Assembly (NCBI GenBank): GCA_002841355.1
Contig: PHFB01000007.1
Span: 62,001-126,000 of the forward strand
Reading direction: 5' to 3'
From: Actinobacteria bacterium HGW-Actinobacteria-1
Lineage (GTDB): Bacteria; Actinomycetota; Coriobacteriia; Anaerosomatales; Anaerosomataceae
DNA length: 64,000 nucleotides
The notes below the pieces were generated by a model. The model made no database searches. It saw only the letters and a program-made list of their open reading frames with translations, and was not told the origin of the DNA. Each line of letters starts with the position of its first letter. Position 1 is the stretch's first letter. The position numbers were made by a program, and so were the translations under genes. This document shows positions 18,962 to 26,835 of this stretch, one piece after another.

Positions 18962-20023
18962 ATGCGTGCTGAGTCGTTCGATTTCCTGAAGTCCCTCGTT
19001 GAGGCCCCGTCGCCGTCCGGCTACGAGCAGCCCGCCGCCAAGGTGTTCCGCGACTATGTGTCGCCGATCGCCGACTCGGTGGAGACTAACGTCATGGGCT
19101 CCGTCCACGCCGTGCTCAAGGGCACCGCTGACGGCCCGTCGGTCATGCTGGCCGGGCACATCGACGAGATCGGCTTCATGGTTACCTACATCACCGACGA
19201 CGGCTTCTGCGCGTTCGCCGGTATCGGCGGTCACGATCCGCAGATCCTTCCGGGCGCGCGCGTTACCGTGCACACCGCCGAGGGCCCGCTGCTTGGCGTG
19301 CTTGGGCGCCTCGCCATCCATCTGCTTGACGACGAAGAGCGCAAGCAGGTCGTCAAGATGCACAAGATGTTCATCGACCTCGGCATGAAGGGCGAGGATG
19401 TCAAGAAGCGCGTGCGCATCGGCGACCCGGTCACGTACGGCGTCGGCATGGAGACGTTCGGCGACAACATGGCCGTCTCGCGCGCCTTTGACGACAAGAT
19501 GGGCGCCTGGATCGCCGCCGAGGTGCTCCGTACGGTGAAGGAGGCCGGCGGATCCAAGAGCGACTTTATCGCGGCCGCAACCGTGCAAGAAGAGATCGGT
19601 CTTCGCGGTGGAACCACCTCGGCGTACGGCGTTGACCCCGTGGTCGGCATCGCCGTCGAGGTCACGCACGCGACGGACTACCCGGACGTCGACAAGCGCA
19701 AGCACGGCGACGTGAAGTGCGGTCTCGGCCCCGTGATCAGCCGAGGCGCCAACATCAACCCGCGTGTCTTCGACCTGCTCGTCGAAGCAGCAGAGGCCGA
19801 GAAGATCCCGTACCAGATCGAAGGTGCGCCTCGCGGTACCGGCACCGACGCGAATGCCATCCAGCTTTCGCGCGGTGGCAAGGCGGCGGCGCTCGTAAGC
19901 GTGCCGCTGCGCTACATGCATACGCCCACCGAGGTGCTCTCGATCGAGGACCTTGAGAACACCGTGAAGCTGCTGTCGGCGTTCATGCTGCGCCTTGAGC
20001 CTGATACCGACTTCACGCCGTAG
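18962..20023 (+). CDS. M42 family metallopeptidase (glutamyl aminopeptidase-like)
   Basis: About 353 residues. The ATG at 18962 has GAGGAGG eight bases upstream. Metal-binding and catalytic motifs of the M42/M28 clan are visible: A-G-H-I-D-E-I-G near residue 64, S-R-A-F-D-D-K-M-G near 177, V-Q-E-E-I-G-L-R-G near 211, E-V-T-H-A-T-D in the middle, and Y-M-H-T-P-T-E near the end. Such enzymes are large cytoplasmic oligomeric aminopeptidases that process peptides released by proteases. It lies 13 bases before smpB and may share its transcript. Confidence 0.93.
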   Translation: MRAESFDFLKSLVEAPSPSGYEQPAAKVFRDYVSPIADSVETNVMGSVHAVLKGTADGPSVMLAGHIDEIGFMVTYITDDGFCAFAGIGGHDPQILPGARVTVHTAEGPLLGVLGRLAIHLLDDEERKQVVKMHKMFIDLGMKGEDVKKRVRIGDPVTYGVGMETFGDNMAVSRAFDDKMGAWIAAEVLRTVKEAGGSKSDFIAAATVQEEIGLRGGTTSAYGVDPVVGIAVEVTHATDYPDVDKRKHGDVKCGLGPVISRGANINPRVFDLLVEAAEAEKIPYQIEGAPRGTGTDANAIQLSRGGKAAALVSVPLRYMHTPTEVLSIEDLENTVKLLSAFMLRLEPDTDFTP

Positions 20024-20036
20024 TCAGAGAGTCTCC

Positions 20037-20507
20037 ATGCCCAAAGAAGAGCGCCTCATAGCCAACAACAAGAAGGCCTTCCACGACTACACCGTGGTCG
20101 AGACCTTCGAGGTCGGCATCGCTCTCACGGGCACCGAGGTCAAGTCGCTGCGTGAGAACAAAGCGAGCCTGCGCGACGCGTTCGCATCGGTGAAGCGCGG
20201 CGAGGTGTGGCTCCACAACGTGCACATCTCGCCGTACAGCCACGGCAACCGCGGCAACGTGGACCCGAACCGTGCGCGCAAGCTGCTACTGCACAAGAAC
20301 GAGATCCGCTACCTCATCGGCAAGACGAAAGAAACCGGATTCACGCTCGTGCCGCTCAAGATGTACTTCGCCACGTCGGGGCTCGTGAAGCTCGAACTCG
20401 CGCTCGCGCGAGGCAAGAAGTCGTACGACAAACGCGACGCGCTTGCCGAGAAGGATGCGAAGCGTGACGTAGCCCGGGCGCTCAAGGACCGCACGCTCGG
20501 CAGGTAG
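20037..20507 (+). CDS. smpB: SsrA-binding protein SmpB
   Basis: 156 residues. SmpB binds tmRNA and carries it to ribosomes stalled on mRNAs without stop codons. Signatures are [21 protein letters not shown] and the C-terminal basic tail that fills the mRNA channel ([13 protein letters not shown]). The start at 20037 gives the standard [12 protein letters not shown]. The tmRNA gene itself follows 100 bases later, the usual arrangement. Confidence 0.97.
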   Translation: MPKEERLIANNKKAFHDYTVVETFEVGIALTGTEVKSLRENKASLRDAFASVKRGEVWLHNVHISPYSHGNRGNVDPNRARKLLLHKNEIRYLIGKTKETGFTLVPLKMYFATSGLVKLELALARGKKSYDKRDALAEKDAKRDVARALKDRTLGR

Positions 20508-20531
20508 CGGCACGCTGCTTGCATGAACAAG

Positions 20532-20560
20532 ATGACGCCGCGCTTCTGCGGGGATATACT
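20532..20560 (+). promoter_or_regulatory. ssrA promoter
   Basis: ATGACG (20532-20537) and TATACT (20555-20560) are separated by 17 bases. Transcription would start about 40 bases before the mature tmRNA 5' end, leaving a leader to be removed by RNase P. Confidence 0.55.
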
Positions 20561-20606
20561 ACGCATCCGCACTACGCACGGCAGGACGTTGACAACGTTC
20601 GATTCC

Positions 20607-20956
20607 GGGGGCGACTGGATTCGACATGATAGGTTCGAGGGTAGCAGCAGGTCGAGGTCTCCTCGCCTCGTTAAACAGGGGTAAAGACGCTCAAGCGTCG
20701 ACAATAATTACGCTCTCGCTGCTTAAATAAGTAGCGACGTCGCCCGGTGAGAGTCCCCGTCACCGGCCCCGACGTCACTCAGGGGACTGGCGCGACGGAT
20801 GTGGGCTGTATGCCGCTAGCGCAAGACTGAACAGCCAGGGCACGGGCACGCGGGTCACCGAGTGTCGCCCGTTCTGACGATAATCGGTGTCTGAGCCTGG
20901 AGATACTACCCGGGGGTCTATTGTGGACCGGAGTTCGATTCTCCGCGCCTCCACCA
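20607..20956 (+). ncRNA. ssrA: tmRNA
   Basis: Transfer-messenger RNA of about 350 nucleotides. The 5' end (GGGGGCGACTGGATTCGACA) pairs with the 3' end (CGCCTCC then A-CCA) in a seven-pair acceptor stem with one G-T wobble, and the T-arm GGTTCGATTC-type sequence is present as GAGTTCGATTCTC. The internal reading frame ends in codons for Y-A-L-A-A and a TAA. The CCA end is encoded. It follows smpB and its own promoter and ends at a strong terminator. Confidence 0.96.
20700..20726 (+). other. tmRNA proteolysis-tag reading frame
   Basis: The most likely resume codon is GAC at 20700, preceded by GTC as in other tmRNAs. This gives D-N-N-Y-A-L-A-A and a stop, to which the tRNA-borne alanine is added. 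Starting one to three codons earlier is possible; a TAA in the same frame five codons upstream of GAC limits how early it can begin. The Y-A-L-A-A end is the usual degradation signal for ClpXP, encoded at 43046-44929. Confidence 0.65.
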
Positions 20957-20963
20957 CATGCAC

Positions 20964-20998
20964 AACAGGGGTCTGTCGTCTTCCGACAGACCCCTGTT
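20964..20998 (+). terminator. Strong hairpin between ssrA and arfB-like gene
   Basis: A perfect 15-base-pair stem (20964-20978 with 20984-20998) and a five-base loop. It lies between the tmRNA and a convergent minus-strand gene and could end transcription in both directions. Confidence 0.85.
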
Positions 20999-21027
20999 CT
21001 TGTTCCTGACACCCCGAGTAGTCGCGT

Positions 21028-21387
21028 CTACTCGTCGTCGGCAGACACCCGCTTGCGAAGCGTCTTCTTGCGAGCGGCGACCCGCTTTCCCTCGACCATG
21101 GCACGCTTCACCGCACGAGACTTGCGTGTGGGGATTCGCGCAGGGTCGACGTGTTGCGCCTCGGCGATACGGGTGCGCAGCCGGGTGAGCGCCGCCTTCT
21201 TGTTGAGGTACTGGCTGCGTTCGCGTCGCGCGACGACCACGATCCCGCTCGGCCGGTGCTTGAGTCGCACGGCACTGTCGGTTGTGTTCACGCCCTGGCC
21301 ACCAGGACCGGTGGCGCGAAACGTCGTGACGTCGCACTCGGCAAGCAGCGCGTCATCGGTTTCCGGCATCGTGTAGTCCTGGTCCAT
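21028..21387 (-). CDS. ArfB-like class I release factor domain protein
   Basis: About 119 residues starting at the ATG with GGAGG five bases upstream. It holds only the catalytic domain of class I release factors ([15 protein letters not shown], then Y-L-N-K-K-A-A-L) without a codon-recognition domain, and ends with a basic tail ([21 protein letters not shown]). This is the layout of ArfB/YaeJ or related release-factor-like proteins that rescue stalled ribosomes by hydrolysing peptidyl-tRNA. It sits next to smpB-ssrA, so two rescue routes are side by side. A PrfH-like role is an alternative. Confidence 0.82.
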   Translation of the reverse strand: MDQDYTMPETDDALLAECDVTTFRATGPGGQGVNTTDSAVRLKHRPSGIVVVARRERSQYLNKKAALTRLRTRIAEAQHVDPARIPTRKSRAVKRAMVEGKRVAARKKTLRKRVSADDE

Positions 21388-21492
21388 GGCATCCTCCAGG
21401 GCCATTCTACCGCGCAACGGCAGGGTGACAGCAGCACGTTCACTCGTGACCCTCCCGACGGTTCACGCTAGGGTAGGGCACGGAGGTGTTCG

Positions 21493-22161
21493 ATGTCCCA
21501 AGGTCCCCACCCTCAGCCCGAACTTCGCATCGTCGTGTGGCGCCTGCTTGGCGCCCTCTTCGTCGTACAGCTTGTGCTTGCTGCGATCTTCCGCGGCCTA
21601 CTGCTTGCCGCGCACGGCACGGGCAGCGTCTTTCGCTTCCAGCTCGTGAATGGCGCGAGCTTCGTCGTGCTCGGCGTCGTGCTTCTCGTGGCGTTCCGTC
21701 CGAACCTCGCGGTGCTCGGACTGTCGCTTGCCGGCAGATCCGCCCGTACGCGGTGGCTGTCGCTGCTCGGCGTCGCTGCCGTTCTTGCGCTCGTGATCAC
21801 CTCACGCTCCTTCGGCATCATGCCGTTCGTGCTGAACCTCACGTTCGGCCTGGCCGTCCCCGCGTTCGAGGAGCTGCTGTTCCGAGGGTGGGTGTTCGGC
21901 AAGTTGCGATCCGTCTCGGCGGGACCTCGCGCTTCATGGGTGGCAATCGCGACAAGCGCGGTACTCTTCGGTCTGTGGCACCTGGGGTACGCGCCCACGC
22001 TCCTGCAGCACCCGGCGCATCCGGAGATCGTGTCGCTTCTGGCGTTCAAGGTGGGCTACGGGACCGTTCTCGGTCTGGCTACCGGCTGGCTGCGCGAGCG
22101 CACAGGCGGCACGTACGCGCCTTTCGTACTGCACGCGGTCGCGAACATCTTGGCGCCGTAG
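21493..22161 (+). CDS. CPBP family intramembrane metalloprotease
   Basis: 222 residues with about six to eight membrane helices. The family motifs are present: F-E-E-L-L-F-R-G-W in one helix, and L-W-H-L-G with a later H-A-V-A-N in others, supplying the Glu and His residues thought to bind the metal. CPBP proteases act within the membrane; the best known member, Rce1, cleaves prenylated proteins, and bacterial members are linked to bacteriocin immunity or have no known substrate. GGAGGT precedes the ATG. Confidence 0.87.
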   Translation: MSQGPHPQPELRIVVWRLLGALFVVQLVLAAIFRGLLLAAHGTGSVFRFQLVNGASFVVLGVVLLVAFRPNLAVLGLSLAGRSARTRWLSLLGVAAVLALVITSRSFGIMPFVLNLTFGLAVPAFEELLFRGWVFGKLRSVSAGPRASWVAIATSAVLFGLWHLGYAPTLLQHPAHPEIVSLLAFKVGYGTVLGLATGWLRERTGGTYAPFVLHAVANILAP

Positions 22162-22174
22162 ACGGAGGGTGTGG

Positions 22175-22180
22175 GATACT
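22175..22180 (+). promoter_or_regulatory. Putative -10 giving a leaderless transcript
   Basis: GATACT ends six bases before the ATG at 22187, so transcription would begin at or next to the start codon. A GGAGGG lies further upstream, before the -10, and could serve a read-through transcript. Confidence 0.35.
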
Positions 22181-22186
22181 GTGGCG

Positions 22187-22561
22187 ATGCCCGAGAAGAC
22201 TCGATACGGTTTCACCCTGGAGGCGTGGCGCACCGGCAAAGCCGAGGCGCGCGACTTCCTGATCAGCCGTGCCCGTGAGCGTGGCACCACGACGTACTCG
22301 GAGCTCTGTGAGGTTGTCTCGGCGATTCAGCTTCGCCCGTATTCGTTCGGGATGATGGCGTTCCTGAACGAGGTGTGCGCCGAGGAAGACGCCGCCAACG
22401 GCATCATGCTCGCGTCGCTTGTGACACGGCGCGACACGGGGATGCCGGGCGACGGTTACTTCAAGTTCGCCGCCGGGCTCGGACGAGACTCCCTTGATCG
22501 CGAGACATTCTGGCGCTCTGAGATCGAGCGCATTTACGCAGCATTCCCCCCGGAGGAGTAG
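22187..22561 (+). CDS. Uncharacterised 124-residue protein
   Basis: A soluble protein not assigned to a named family. Visible features are an N-terminal basic helix with R-A-R-E-R-G-T-T-T-Y-S-E-L-C, and a conserved-looking G-M-P-G-D-G-Y-F-K-F-A block followed by a W-R-S-E-I-E-R-I-Y helix. This block recurs in small bacterial hypothetical proteins of unknown role. No catalytic motif is evident. An in-frame GTG at 22181 is an alternative start. It ends seven bases before the next gene and probably shares its transcript. Confidence 0.65.
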   Translation: MPEKTRYGFTLEAWRTGKAEARDFLISRARERGTTTYSELCEVVSAIQLRPYSFGMMAFLNEVCAEEDAANGIMLASLVTRRDTGMPGDGYFKFAAGLGRDSLDRETFWRSEIERIYAAFPPEE

Positions 22562-22567
22562 GCGCGC

Positions 22568-23032
22568 ATGCCGGCATTCGTGGCGGGCCTCCCGGCCTGG
22601 CTGAAGTACATCGTCATCACCATCATTCCGTGGATCGAGTTGCGTGGAGCGATTCCGCTTGCGGTACAGCAGCACGAGCAGTACTACCTGCCGCTGATCT
22701 TGCTGTCCAACCTCGCCATCTTCTGGCCCGGCTTCTACTTCCTGGAGCTTGTCTATCACCGCATCCCGGAGGGTTCGTGGCTGCACCGCAAGCTCGAAGG
22801 AATTCGCGCGAAGGCGCATCCTCTGGTTGAGAAGTACGGTGTGCTTGGCCTTGCCGTGTTCGTGGCGATTCCGCTGCCGGGCACGGGCGCCTACTCCGGG
22901 ACCGCAGCCGCGTGGCTACTGAGGATGGAGCCGAAGAAGGCATTCCTCGCCGTGTCGCTCGGCGTAGCGGGTGCGTTCGTCCTCGTGTGGGCGTTGTCGG
23001 CGGGCGTCGCGGCCGGCTTCAGGCTGTTCTAG
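22568..23032 (+). CDS. Small multidrug export-like membrane protein (COG2426)
   Basis: 154 residues with about four hydrophobic segments. The P-W-I-E-L-R-G-A-I-P-L-A motif near residue 22 and the I-P-L-P-G-T-G-A-Y-S-G-T-A-A-A motif near 101 are signatures of the Sm_multidrug_ex family. Despite its name, its transport activity is not well established. GGAGGAG precedes the ATG. Confidence 0.8.
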   Translation: MPAFVAGLPAWLKYIVITIIPWIELRGAIPLAVQQHEQYYLPLILLSNLAIFWPGFYFLELVYHRIPEGSWLHRKLEGIRAKAHPLVEKYGVLGLAVFVAIPLPGTGAYSGTAAAWLLRMEPKKAFLAVSLGVAGAFVLVWALSAGVAAGFRLF

Positions 23033-23040
23033 CTTCGCGC

Positions 23041-23046
23041 TACACT
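23041..23046 (+). promoter_or_regulatory. Putative -10 giving a leaderless transcript
   Basis: TACACT ends seven bases before the ATG at 23054, which has no ribosome-binding site before it. This is the geometry expected of a leaderless mRNA. Confidence 0.45.
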
Positions 23047-23053
23047 CTGAGCC

Positions 23054-23896
23054 ATGACGCAACCACACCTGCCACGACGCACTCCCTTCGCCTTCGGACT
23101 CACGTTCGTGCCGCCAGTAGCTCTGGGCGGCATCGTGCCAGACACCGTCGAGCCCGCGCAGGCAGTGTTGCGTGCGTGCCAGGAGCTCCGTGCGGCATTC
23201 GCGTTCGTGCCTTCGTGGGAGCCCTGGGCCGAGAACGCCCTCATCGCGCTGGTGGATGCCGGTATCAGCGTCTTCTGGACCCTTGAGGGACCACTGTGGC
23301 CGATTCTCAACGCCGGTGGCGTCGCAGCGGGACTGCGCCAGACGCTCACTGACGCCGAGGGTATGTCGCGGCGGATCGAATCCGGGCTCGACGCGGTCAT
23401 CGCCCGCGCGAGGCACGGCCTCGAGTCAGGTGCGGCCGGTATCGTCCTTGCCGAGGATCTTGCCGGCTCGGAGGGCCCCTTGGTGGCACCGGATTTCGCG
23501 ATCGAACGATTGATGCCCGCGTATGCCGAGGTCGTCCGCGTGGCAAGCGAGTTCTCTTCGCCGACGATCCTGCACTCCGACGGGGACACCCGGTGGCTGC
23601 TCGGTGCGATCAGGCGAGCCGGCTTCACGGCGATCCACGGAGGGGGAGGGTTGGACTTCGATGGCTTCGAGCGATTGTTCTGGGCCGCCAAAGCGATCGA
23701 TCTCGCCGTCATCGGTGGCTTGCAGTCGATAGAGCTGAGCGCAGGACTCGCCCGCGCCGAGGTGCTCGGCAGCCGTATCGGACTGCTGACGCGTGCCGGA
23801 GGACTTCTCGTGGCTGATGATGGTGGCCTGACCACCGCGCGCGAGCTGTCCGCGCTGAGTCACGCGCTTGGCGTGGCGCGCTCTGCTGCCGGGTAG
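23054..23896 (+). CDS. Uroporphyrinogen decarboxylase-like (URO-D fold) protein
   Basis: 280 residues. The alternating strand-helix pattern and the late segments A-G-I-V-L-A-E-D-L-A-G-S-E-G-P-L-V and P-T-I-L-H-S-D-G-D-T-R-W-L resemble the C-terminal half of the URO-D superfamily, which includes heme-pathway HemE and corrinoid-dependent methyltransferases (MtaA/CmuA). It is shorter than HemE (~350) and lacks the usual N-terminal R-Q-A-G-R-motif, so a decarboxylase role is unlikely. Substrate unknown. The assignment is moderate. It converges with the minus-strand sulfur-redox operon at a shared hairpin. Confidence 0.55.
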   Translation: MTQPHLPRRTPFAFGLTFVPPVALGGIVPDTVEPAQAVLRACQELRAAFAFVPSWEPWAENALIALVDAGISVFWTLEGPLWPILNAGGVAAGLRQTLTDAEGMSRRIESGLDAVIARARHGLESGAAGIVLAEDLAGSEGPLVAPDFAIERLMPAYAEVVRVASEFSSPTILHSDGDTRWLLGAIRRAGFTAIHGGGGLDFDGFERLFWAAKAIDLAVIGGLQSIELSAGLARAEVLGSRIGLLTRAGGLLVADDGGLTTARELSALSHALGVARSAAG

Positions 23897-23907
23897 CCGC
23901 AAACGAA

Positions 23908-23935
23908 AGCGAGGCGCCCTAGTGGACGCCTCGCT
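23908..23935 (+). terminator. Bidirectional hairpin between convergent genes
   Basis: AGCGAGGCG (23908-23916) pairs with CGCCTCGCT (23927-23935). It lies between the stops of the URO-D-like gene and the HdrD-like gene, so it probably serves both strands. Confidence 0.7.
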
Positions 23936-23955
23936 CTCATGCGTGTGTTCGGTAG

Positions 23956-25239
23956 CTATGCGTGCGTGGGCTTCGTCCCCTTGAGCGGCATGGCCGCAAC
24001 CACGAGGTCGATCACCTGCCACACCTGGAGTCCGAGTTCGTGGATCTCGTTAAGCTCCTCGATCTGCAGGCGGCAGTTCTCACACGGACAGGCCAACACA
24101 CTGGCACCGCTCGCCTTCAGCTGTTCGACCTTCTTGATGCCGGATGCCAGTCGCACATCCTTGAACTCCTCCATCGCGACAATGCCGCCACCGCCACCGC
24201 AGCACCATTGCTCGGCACGGTTGGGGGTGAGATCGACGAAATTGTCCGTCACTGCTTTCACGATGTCCCGCGGCTCCTCGAACTTGCCGCCGTTGCGGCC
24301 GAGCTGGCACGGATCGTGATAGGTGACCTTGCCCTCGATGAGACCCTTGTCCACGGTGATGCGACCGGCCTTGATGTACTGGTCGACCTTCTCGAGGATG
24401 TGGCTGATCTTGAAGGGCATCGGTTCCTTTGACCAGGCCTCGTAGAAGAACTCGGCGACGCGGTACGCATGACCGCACTCCGGTACGACGATCTCCTTGA
24501 CGCCCAGTCGTTTCGCCTCATCGATATAGCGCTTGGTGATGAGCCGCGCCTTCTCGACATCGCCGTAGAAGAAGCCGTAGTTGGCCGCTTCGAACATCGA
24601 GATGGTCCAGTTCTCGCCAGCCTCCTCAAAGATGACGGCAGCAGGACGGATCGAGTGCGCCCCGGCGAGCGCCACATACAGGATGTCGGCACCCTCCTTG
24701 TTCACCGGAACCCGGGAGTTCGGGTTGCCGGTGATCGCACGCACTTCCTCCTGGATGTCCTCGAAGCCGCTGACCATGACGTCGTTGAACATCTCGGCAT
24801 TGTCGCCCTTGAAGATCGCGGCGTCAGCCAGCTGACCGAGCATCTCGTTGCCCTTGCCCGCGGCGATGAGGATCGCTTTCGCCACCGAGAGGATCCAGGC
24901 GGTGTCGATCGAGAACGGGCAGTAGTACATGCAGCGACGGCAGCCGGTGCATGCGTACGTCGAGTCGTAGAGCTCGTCGAGCAGGTTCTCGTCGGGGTCG
25001 CGCGCCTCGTAGAGAGCGGGCACGAACTCGCCGGTCTTGGTGAAGTACTTCTTGTAGATCTGACGAATCAGCTCTGCGCGCCGGGCGGGGAGGTACTTGA
25101 AGTCCCCGGTTCCCACGTACTGATGGCACGCGTCCTTGCAGATCGCGCAGCGCGCGCAGATGTCCATGTACTGCTTGAGCTGTCGGTTCATCTTCTTATC
25201 GATGACCCCCGTGAGGGTCGTGAGCTGCGTTGAGTCCAT
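23956..25239 (-). CDS. HdrD/DsrK-like iron-sulfur oxidoreductase
   Basis: 427 residues, cytoplasmic or membrane-associated. Two ferredoxin-type [4Fe-4S] sites are visible: Cys28-31-34-38 and Cys97-100-103-107. The C-terminus holds one complete CCG domain (D-P-C-Q-L-G, then W-C-C-G-G-G-G-G, then C-P-C-E-N-C), which in heterodisulfide reductases binds a non-cubane cluster at the disulfide site. A first CCG domain is degenerate, with only P-E-C-G-H left. This is the layout of HdrD, DsrK, TmcB and HmeD. It is the last gene of a minus-strand operon directly after a NarI/DsrM-like cytochrome, with GAGGAG before the ATG. It probably passes electrons between quinone and a thiol or persulfide. Confidence 0.87.
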   Translation of the reverse strand: MDSTQLTTLTGVIDKKMNRQLKQYMDICARCAICKDACHQYVGTGDFKYLPARRAELIRQIYKKYFTKTGEFVPALYEARDPDENLLDELYDSTYACTGCRRCMYYCPFSIDTAWILSVAKAILIAAGKGNEMLGQLADAAIFKGDNAEMFNDVMVSGFEDIQEEVRAITGNPNSRVPVNKEGADILYVALAGAHSIRPAAVIFEEAGENWTISMFEAANYGFFYGDVEKARLITKRYIDEAKRLGVKEIVVPECGHAYRVAEFFYEAWSKEPMPFKISHILEKVDQYIKAGRITVDKGLIEGKVTYHDPCQLGRNGGKFEEPRDIVKAVTDNFVDLTPNRAEQWCCGGGGGIVAMEEFKDVRLASGIKKVEQLKASGASVLACPCENCRLQIEELNEIHELGLQVWQVIDLVVAAMPLKGTKPTHA

Positions 25240-25241
25240 GC

Positions 25242-25967
25242 TTACTCACTCCTCACAAGGTTGGACGAGAAGGCGCCGATCGCGTGCACGAGCTTGCTGA
25301 ACGGGAAGTACATGAGCAGCAGGTCCGTGAAGAGCATGTGCGTTCCAAGCGAGACTCCCACGTTGCTGGCGAGCAGCTCGGCCGGAATCTCCGGCTTGAA
25401 CGTCATGAGGCTCAGGAACCACTCGCGATAGGTGGCTGCGTGTACCACGCCGCCGTATACGAAGCGCATGTGGTCGCCCATCGCAACGACGCCGAGGAGC
25501 AAGAAGAGCAGTAGGTAGTCTTCCGGCACAGAGAGGCTCTTGTACGGGCCAAACGTCCTGCGGACGATCCAGAAGAGCACGCCGACGAGCATGAGGATTC
25601 CGGCGATACTGCCGGACCATGCCGCGAAGGTGTTCATACCGGCCTCGCCGAGCCATTCCGGCAGGAACGGGAACTCGTGGATCAAGCGCAGATGCCCGAC
25701 GAACGCGCCAAGCGCGGCGACGTGGAACGCCATCGCGAAGATCCACATCGTCGGCTCGATCTTGGCCGATTGGGGGGCGATGAACGTATCGGCAAGCAGC
25801 TTGCCGAAGCGGCCTGCGCCGCTCTTCGGCTTCGGGAACATCCCGAGACGGACGGGCGACTTGGGTGTCGTGGCCCACTGGTAGATGCGCCACGCCATGC
25901 CGCCGAAGAACACGATCGCCGTGAGGTAGATGCCCCAGACCGATGTTATCCAGAGGTAGGTTTCCAT
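25242..25967 (-). CDS. NarI/DsrM-like membrane cytochrome b subunit
   Basis: 241 residues with about five membrane helices. Four histidines, His82, His92, His210 and His228, have spacings of 10 and 18 residues, the same as the four heme b ligands of nitrate reductase NarI (known from E. coli). This strongly supports two hemes. The start chosen gives M-E-T-Y-L-W-I; a longer frame runs into tusA and was rejected. It lies between tusA and the HdrD-like gene and probably anchors that protein and oxidises or reduces membrane quinones, as DsrM does for DsrK. Confidence 0.88.
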   Translation of the reverse strand: METYLWITSVWGIYLTAIVFFGGMAWRIYQWATTPKSPVRLGMFPKPKSGAGRFGKLLADTFIAPQSAKIEPTMWIFAMAFHVAALGAFVGHLRLIHEFPFLPEWLGEAGMNTFAAWSGSIAGILMLVGVLFWIVRRTFGPYKSLSVPEDYLLLFLLLGVVAMGDHMRFVYGGVVHAATYREWFLSLMTFKPEIPAELLASNVGVSLGTHMLFTDLLLMYFPFSKLVHAIGAFSSNLVRSE

Positions 25968-25977
25968 TGGCTCCACG

Positions 25978-26220
25978 CTACTTGACGCGCTTGACCAGGA
26001 AGACGAACTCGCTGCCTTCCTTGGCGGCCTGCAGCACTTCGTTCCCGGTGCTTTTCGCCCACGCGGGGATGTCTGCCATGGCACCCGGGTCGGTCGCGAC
26101 GGCGCGAATGACGCCACCCACCGGCACGTTGCCGATGTTCTGGCTGACCTTCACCATCGGGAGGGGGCAGAGGAGGCCCTTGAGGTCGAGTTCGAGGTCG
26201 ATCTTGGTCTCGTCAGACAT
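25978..26220 (-). CDS. TusA family sulfur carrier protein
   Basis: 80 residues. The C-P-x-P motif (G-L-L-C-P-L-P-M-V-K, Cys18) marks the sulfurtransferase TusA/YeeD/SirA family, which carries a persulfide on that cysteine. AAAGGAG precedes the ATG. It is the second of two likely sulfur-handling genes (after DsrE2) in an operon that ends with membrane and iron-sulfur redox subunits, so it may deliver or accept sulfane sulfur for that complex. Confidence 0.92.
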   Translation of the reverse strand: MSDETKIDLELDLKGLLCPLPMVKVSQNIGNVPVGGVIRAVATDPGAMADIPAWAKSTGNEVLQAAKEGSEFVFLVKRVK

Positions 26221-26289
26221 GAGTGCTCCTTTAACGGGTCGTGCCGAGGCACGACCGGCTGCTGATACGTGCTGGTTTCGTTTGCGGGA

Positions 26290-26778
26290 CTAGATGAACA
26301 GCTGGATATCGGCGTCCTGCGCCTTGAGCAGGAAGAAGCCCACGCCGACCGGCTCCTTGACACCGTCGATGAAGCTCTCCTGCGGCATCTCCATGACGTC
26401 CATCGACATCTGGCAGCCGTACATGTTCACTCCCAGGTCGATCGCGAGGTCGCGGAGTTCGCTGAGCTTGCTCACGTTGTGATTACCCATCATCTTGCCG
26501 AACATCCAGCGACCCATACCGCCGAAGCTGAACTTGGACGGATTGGCCTTCATGATGTCGCCGCCGTACATGAGACCGAGCATGCGACCGAACAAGGTCT
26601 TGCCCGTGCTCACATTCTTCTTGATCGCGCGCAGGCCCCAGAACGTGAAGAACATGGTGACTTCCATGCCCATCGCGGCTGCGCCCGTTGCGATGATGAA
26701 CGCGCCGAACAACTTGTCCATATCGCCGCTCATCACCACCATTGCCAGGCTCTTCTGGCGGGGCTCCTCTTCCGGCAT
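26290..26778 (-). CDS. DsrE2-like peroxiredoxin/sulfur-transfer family protein
   Basis: 162 residues of the DsrE/DsrF/DrsH-like family. The fold is recognisable from S-L-A-M-V-V-M-S-G-D-M-D-K near residue 10, the hydrophobic G-M-E-V-T-M-F-F-T-F-W-G-L stretch, and the late V-N-M-Y-G-C-Q-M-S-M-D segment. The only cysteine is Cys122, the position used for persulfide binding in relatives. Such proteins often sit next to TusA and transfer sulfane sulfur. AGGAGG-like sequence precedes the ATG. It follows the ArsR gene on the same strand. Confidence 0.9.
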   Translation of the reverse strand: MPEEEPRQKSLAMVVMSGDMDKLFGAFIIATGAAAMGMEVTMFFTFWGLRAIKKNVSTGKTLFGRMLGLMYGGDIMKANPSKFSFGGMGRWMFGKMMGNHNVSKLSELRDLAIDLGVNMYGCQMSMDVMEMPQESFIDGVKEPVGVGFFLLKAQDADIQLFI

Positions 26779-26835
26779 CTAGCGTTCCTCCTTTGAGACT
26801 CAGGGTATGTTCACGGCCCGAGGACCGTTCCGGCC

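Noticed and set aside
17144-19921. A 925-codon open frame on the minus strand through rnr and the M42 gene
   Set aside because: It mirrors strongly supported + strand genes and has no recognisable domain; long antisense frames are expected in high-GC DNA.
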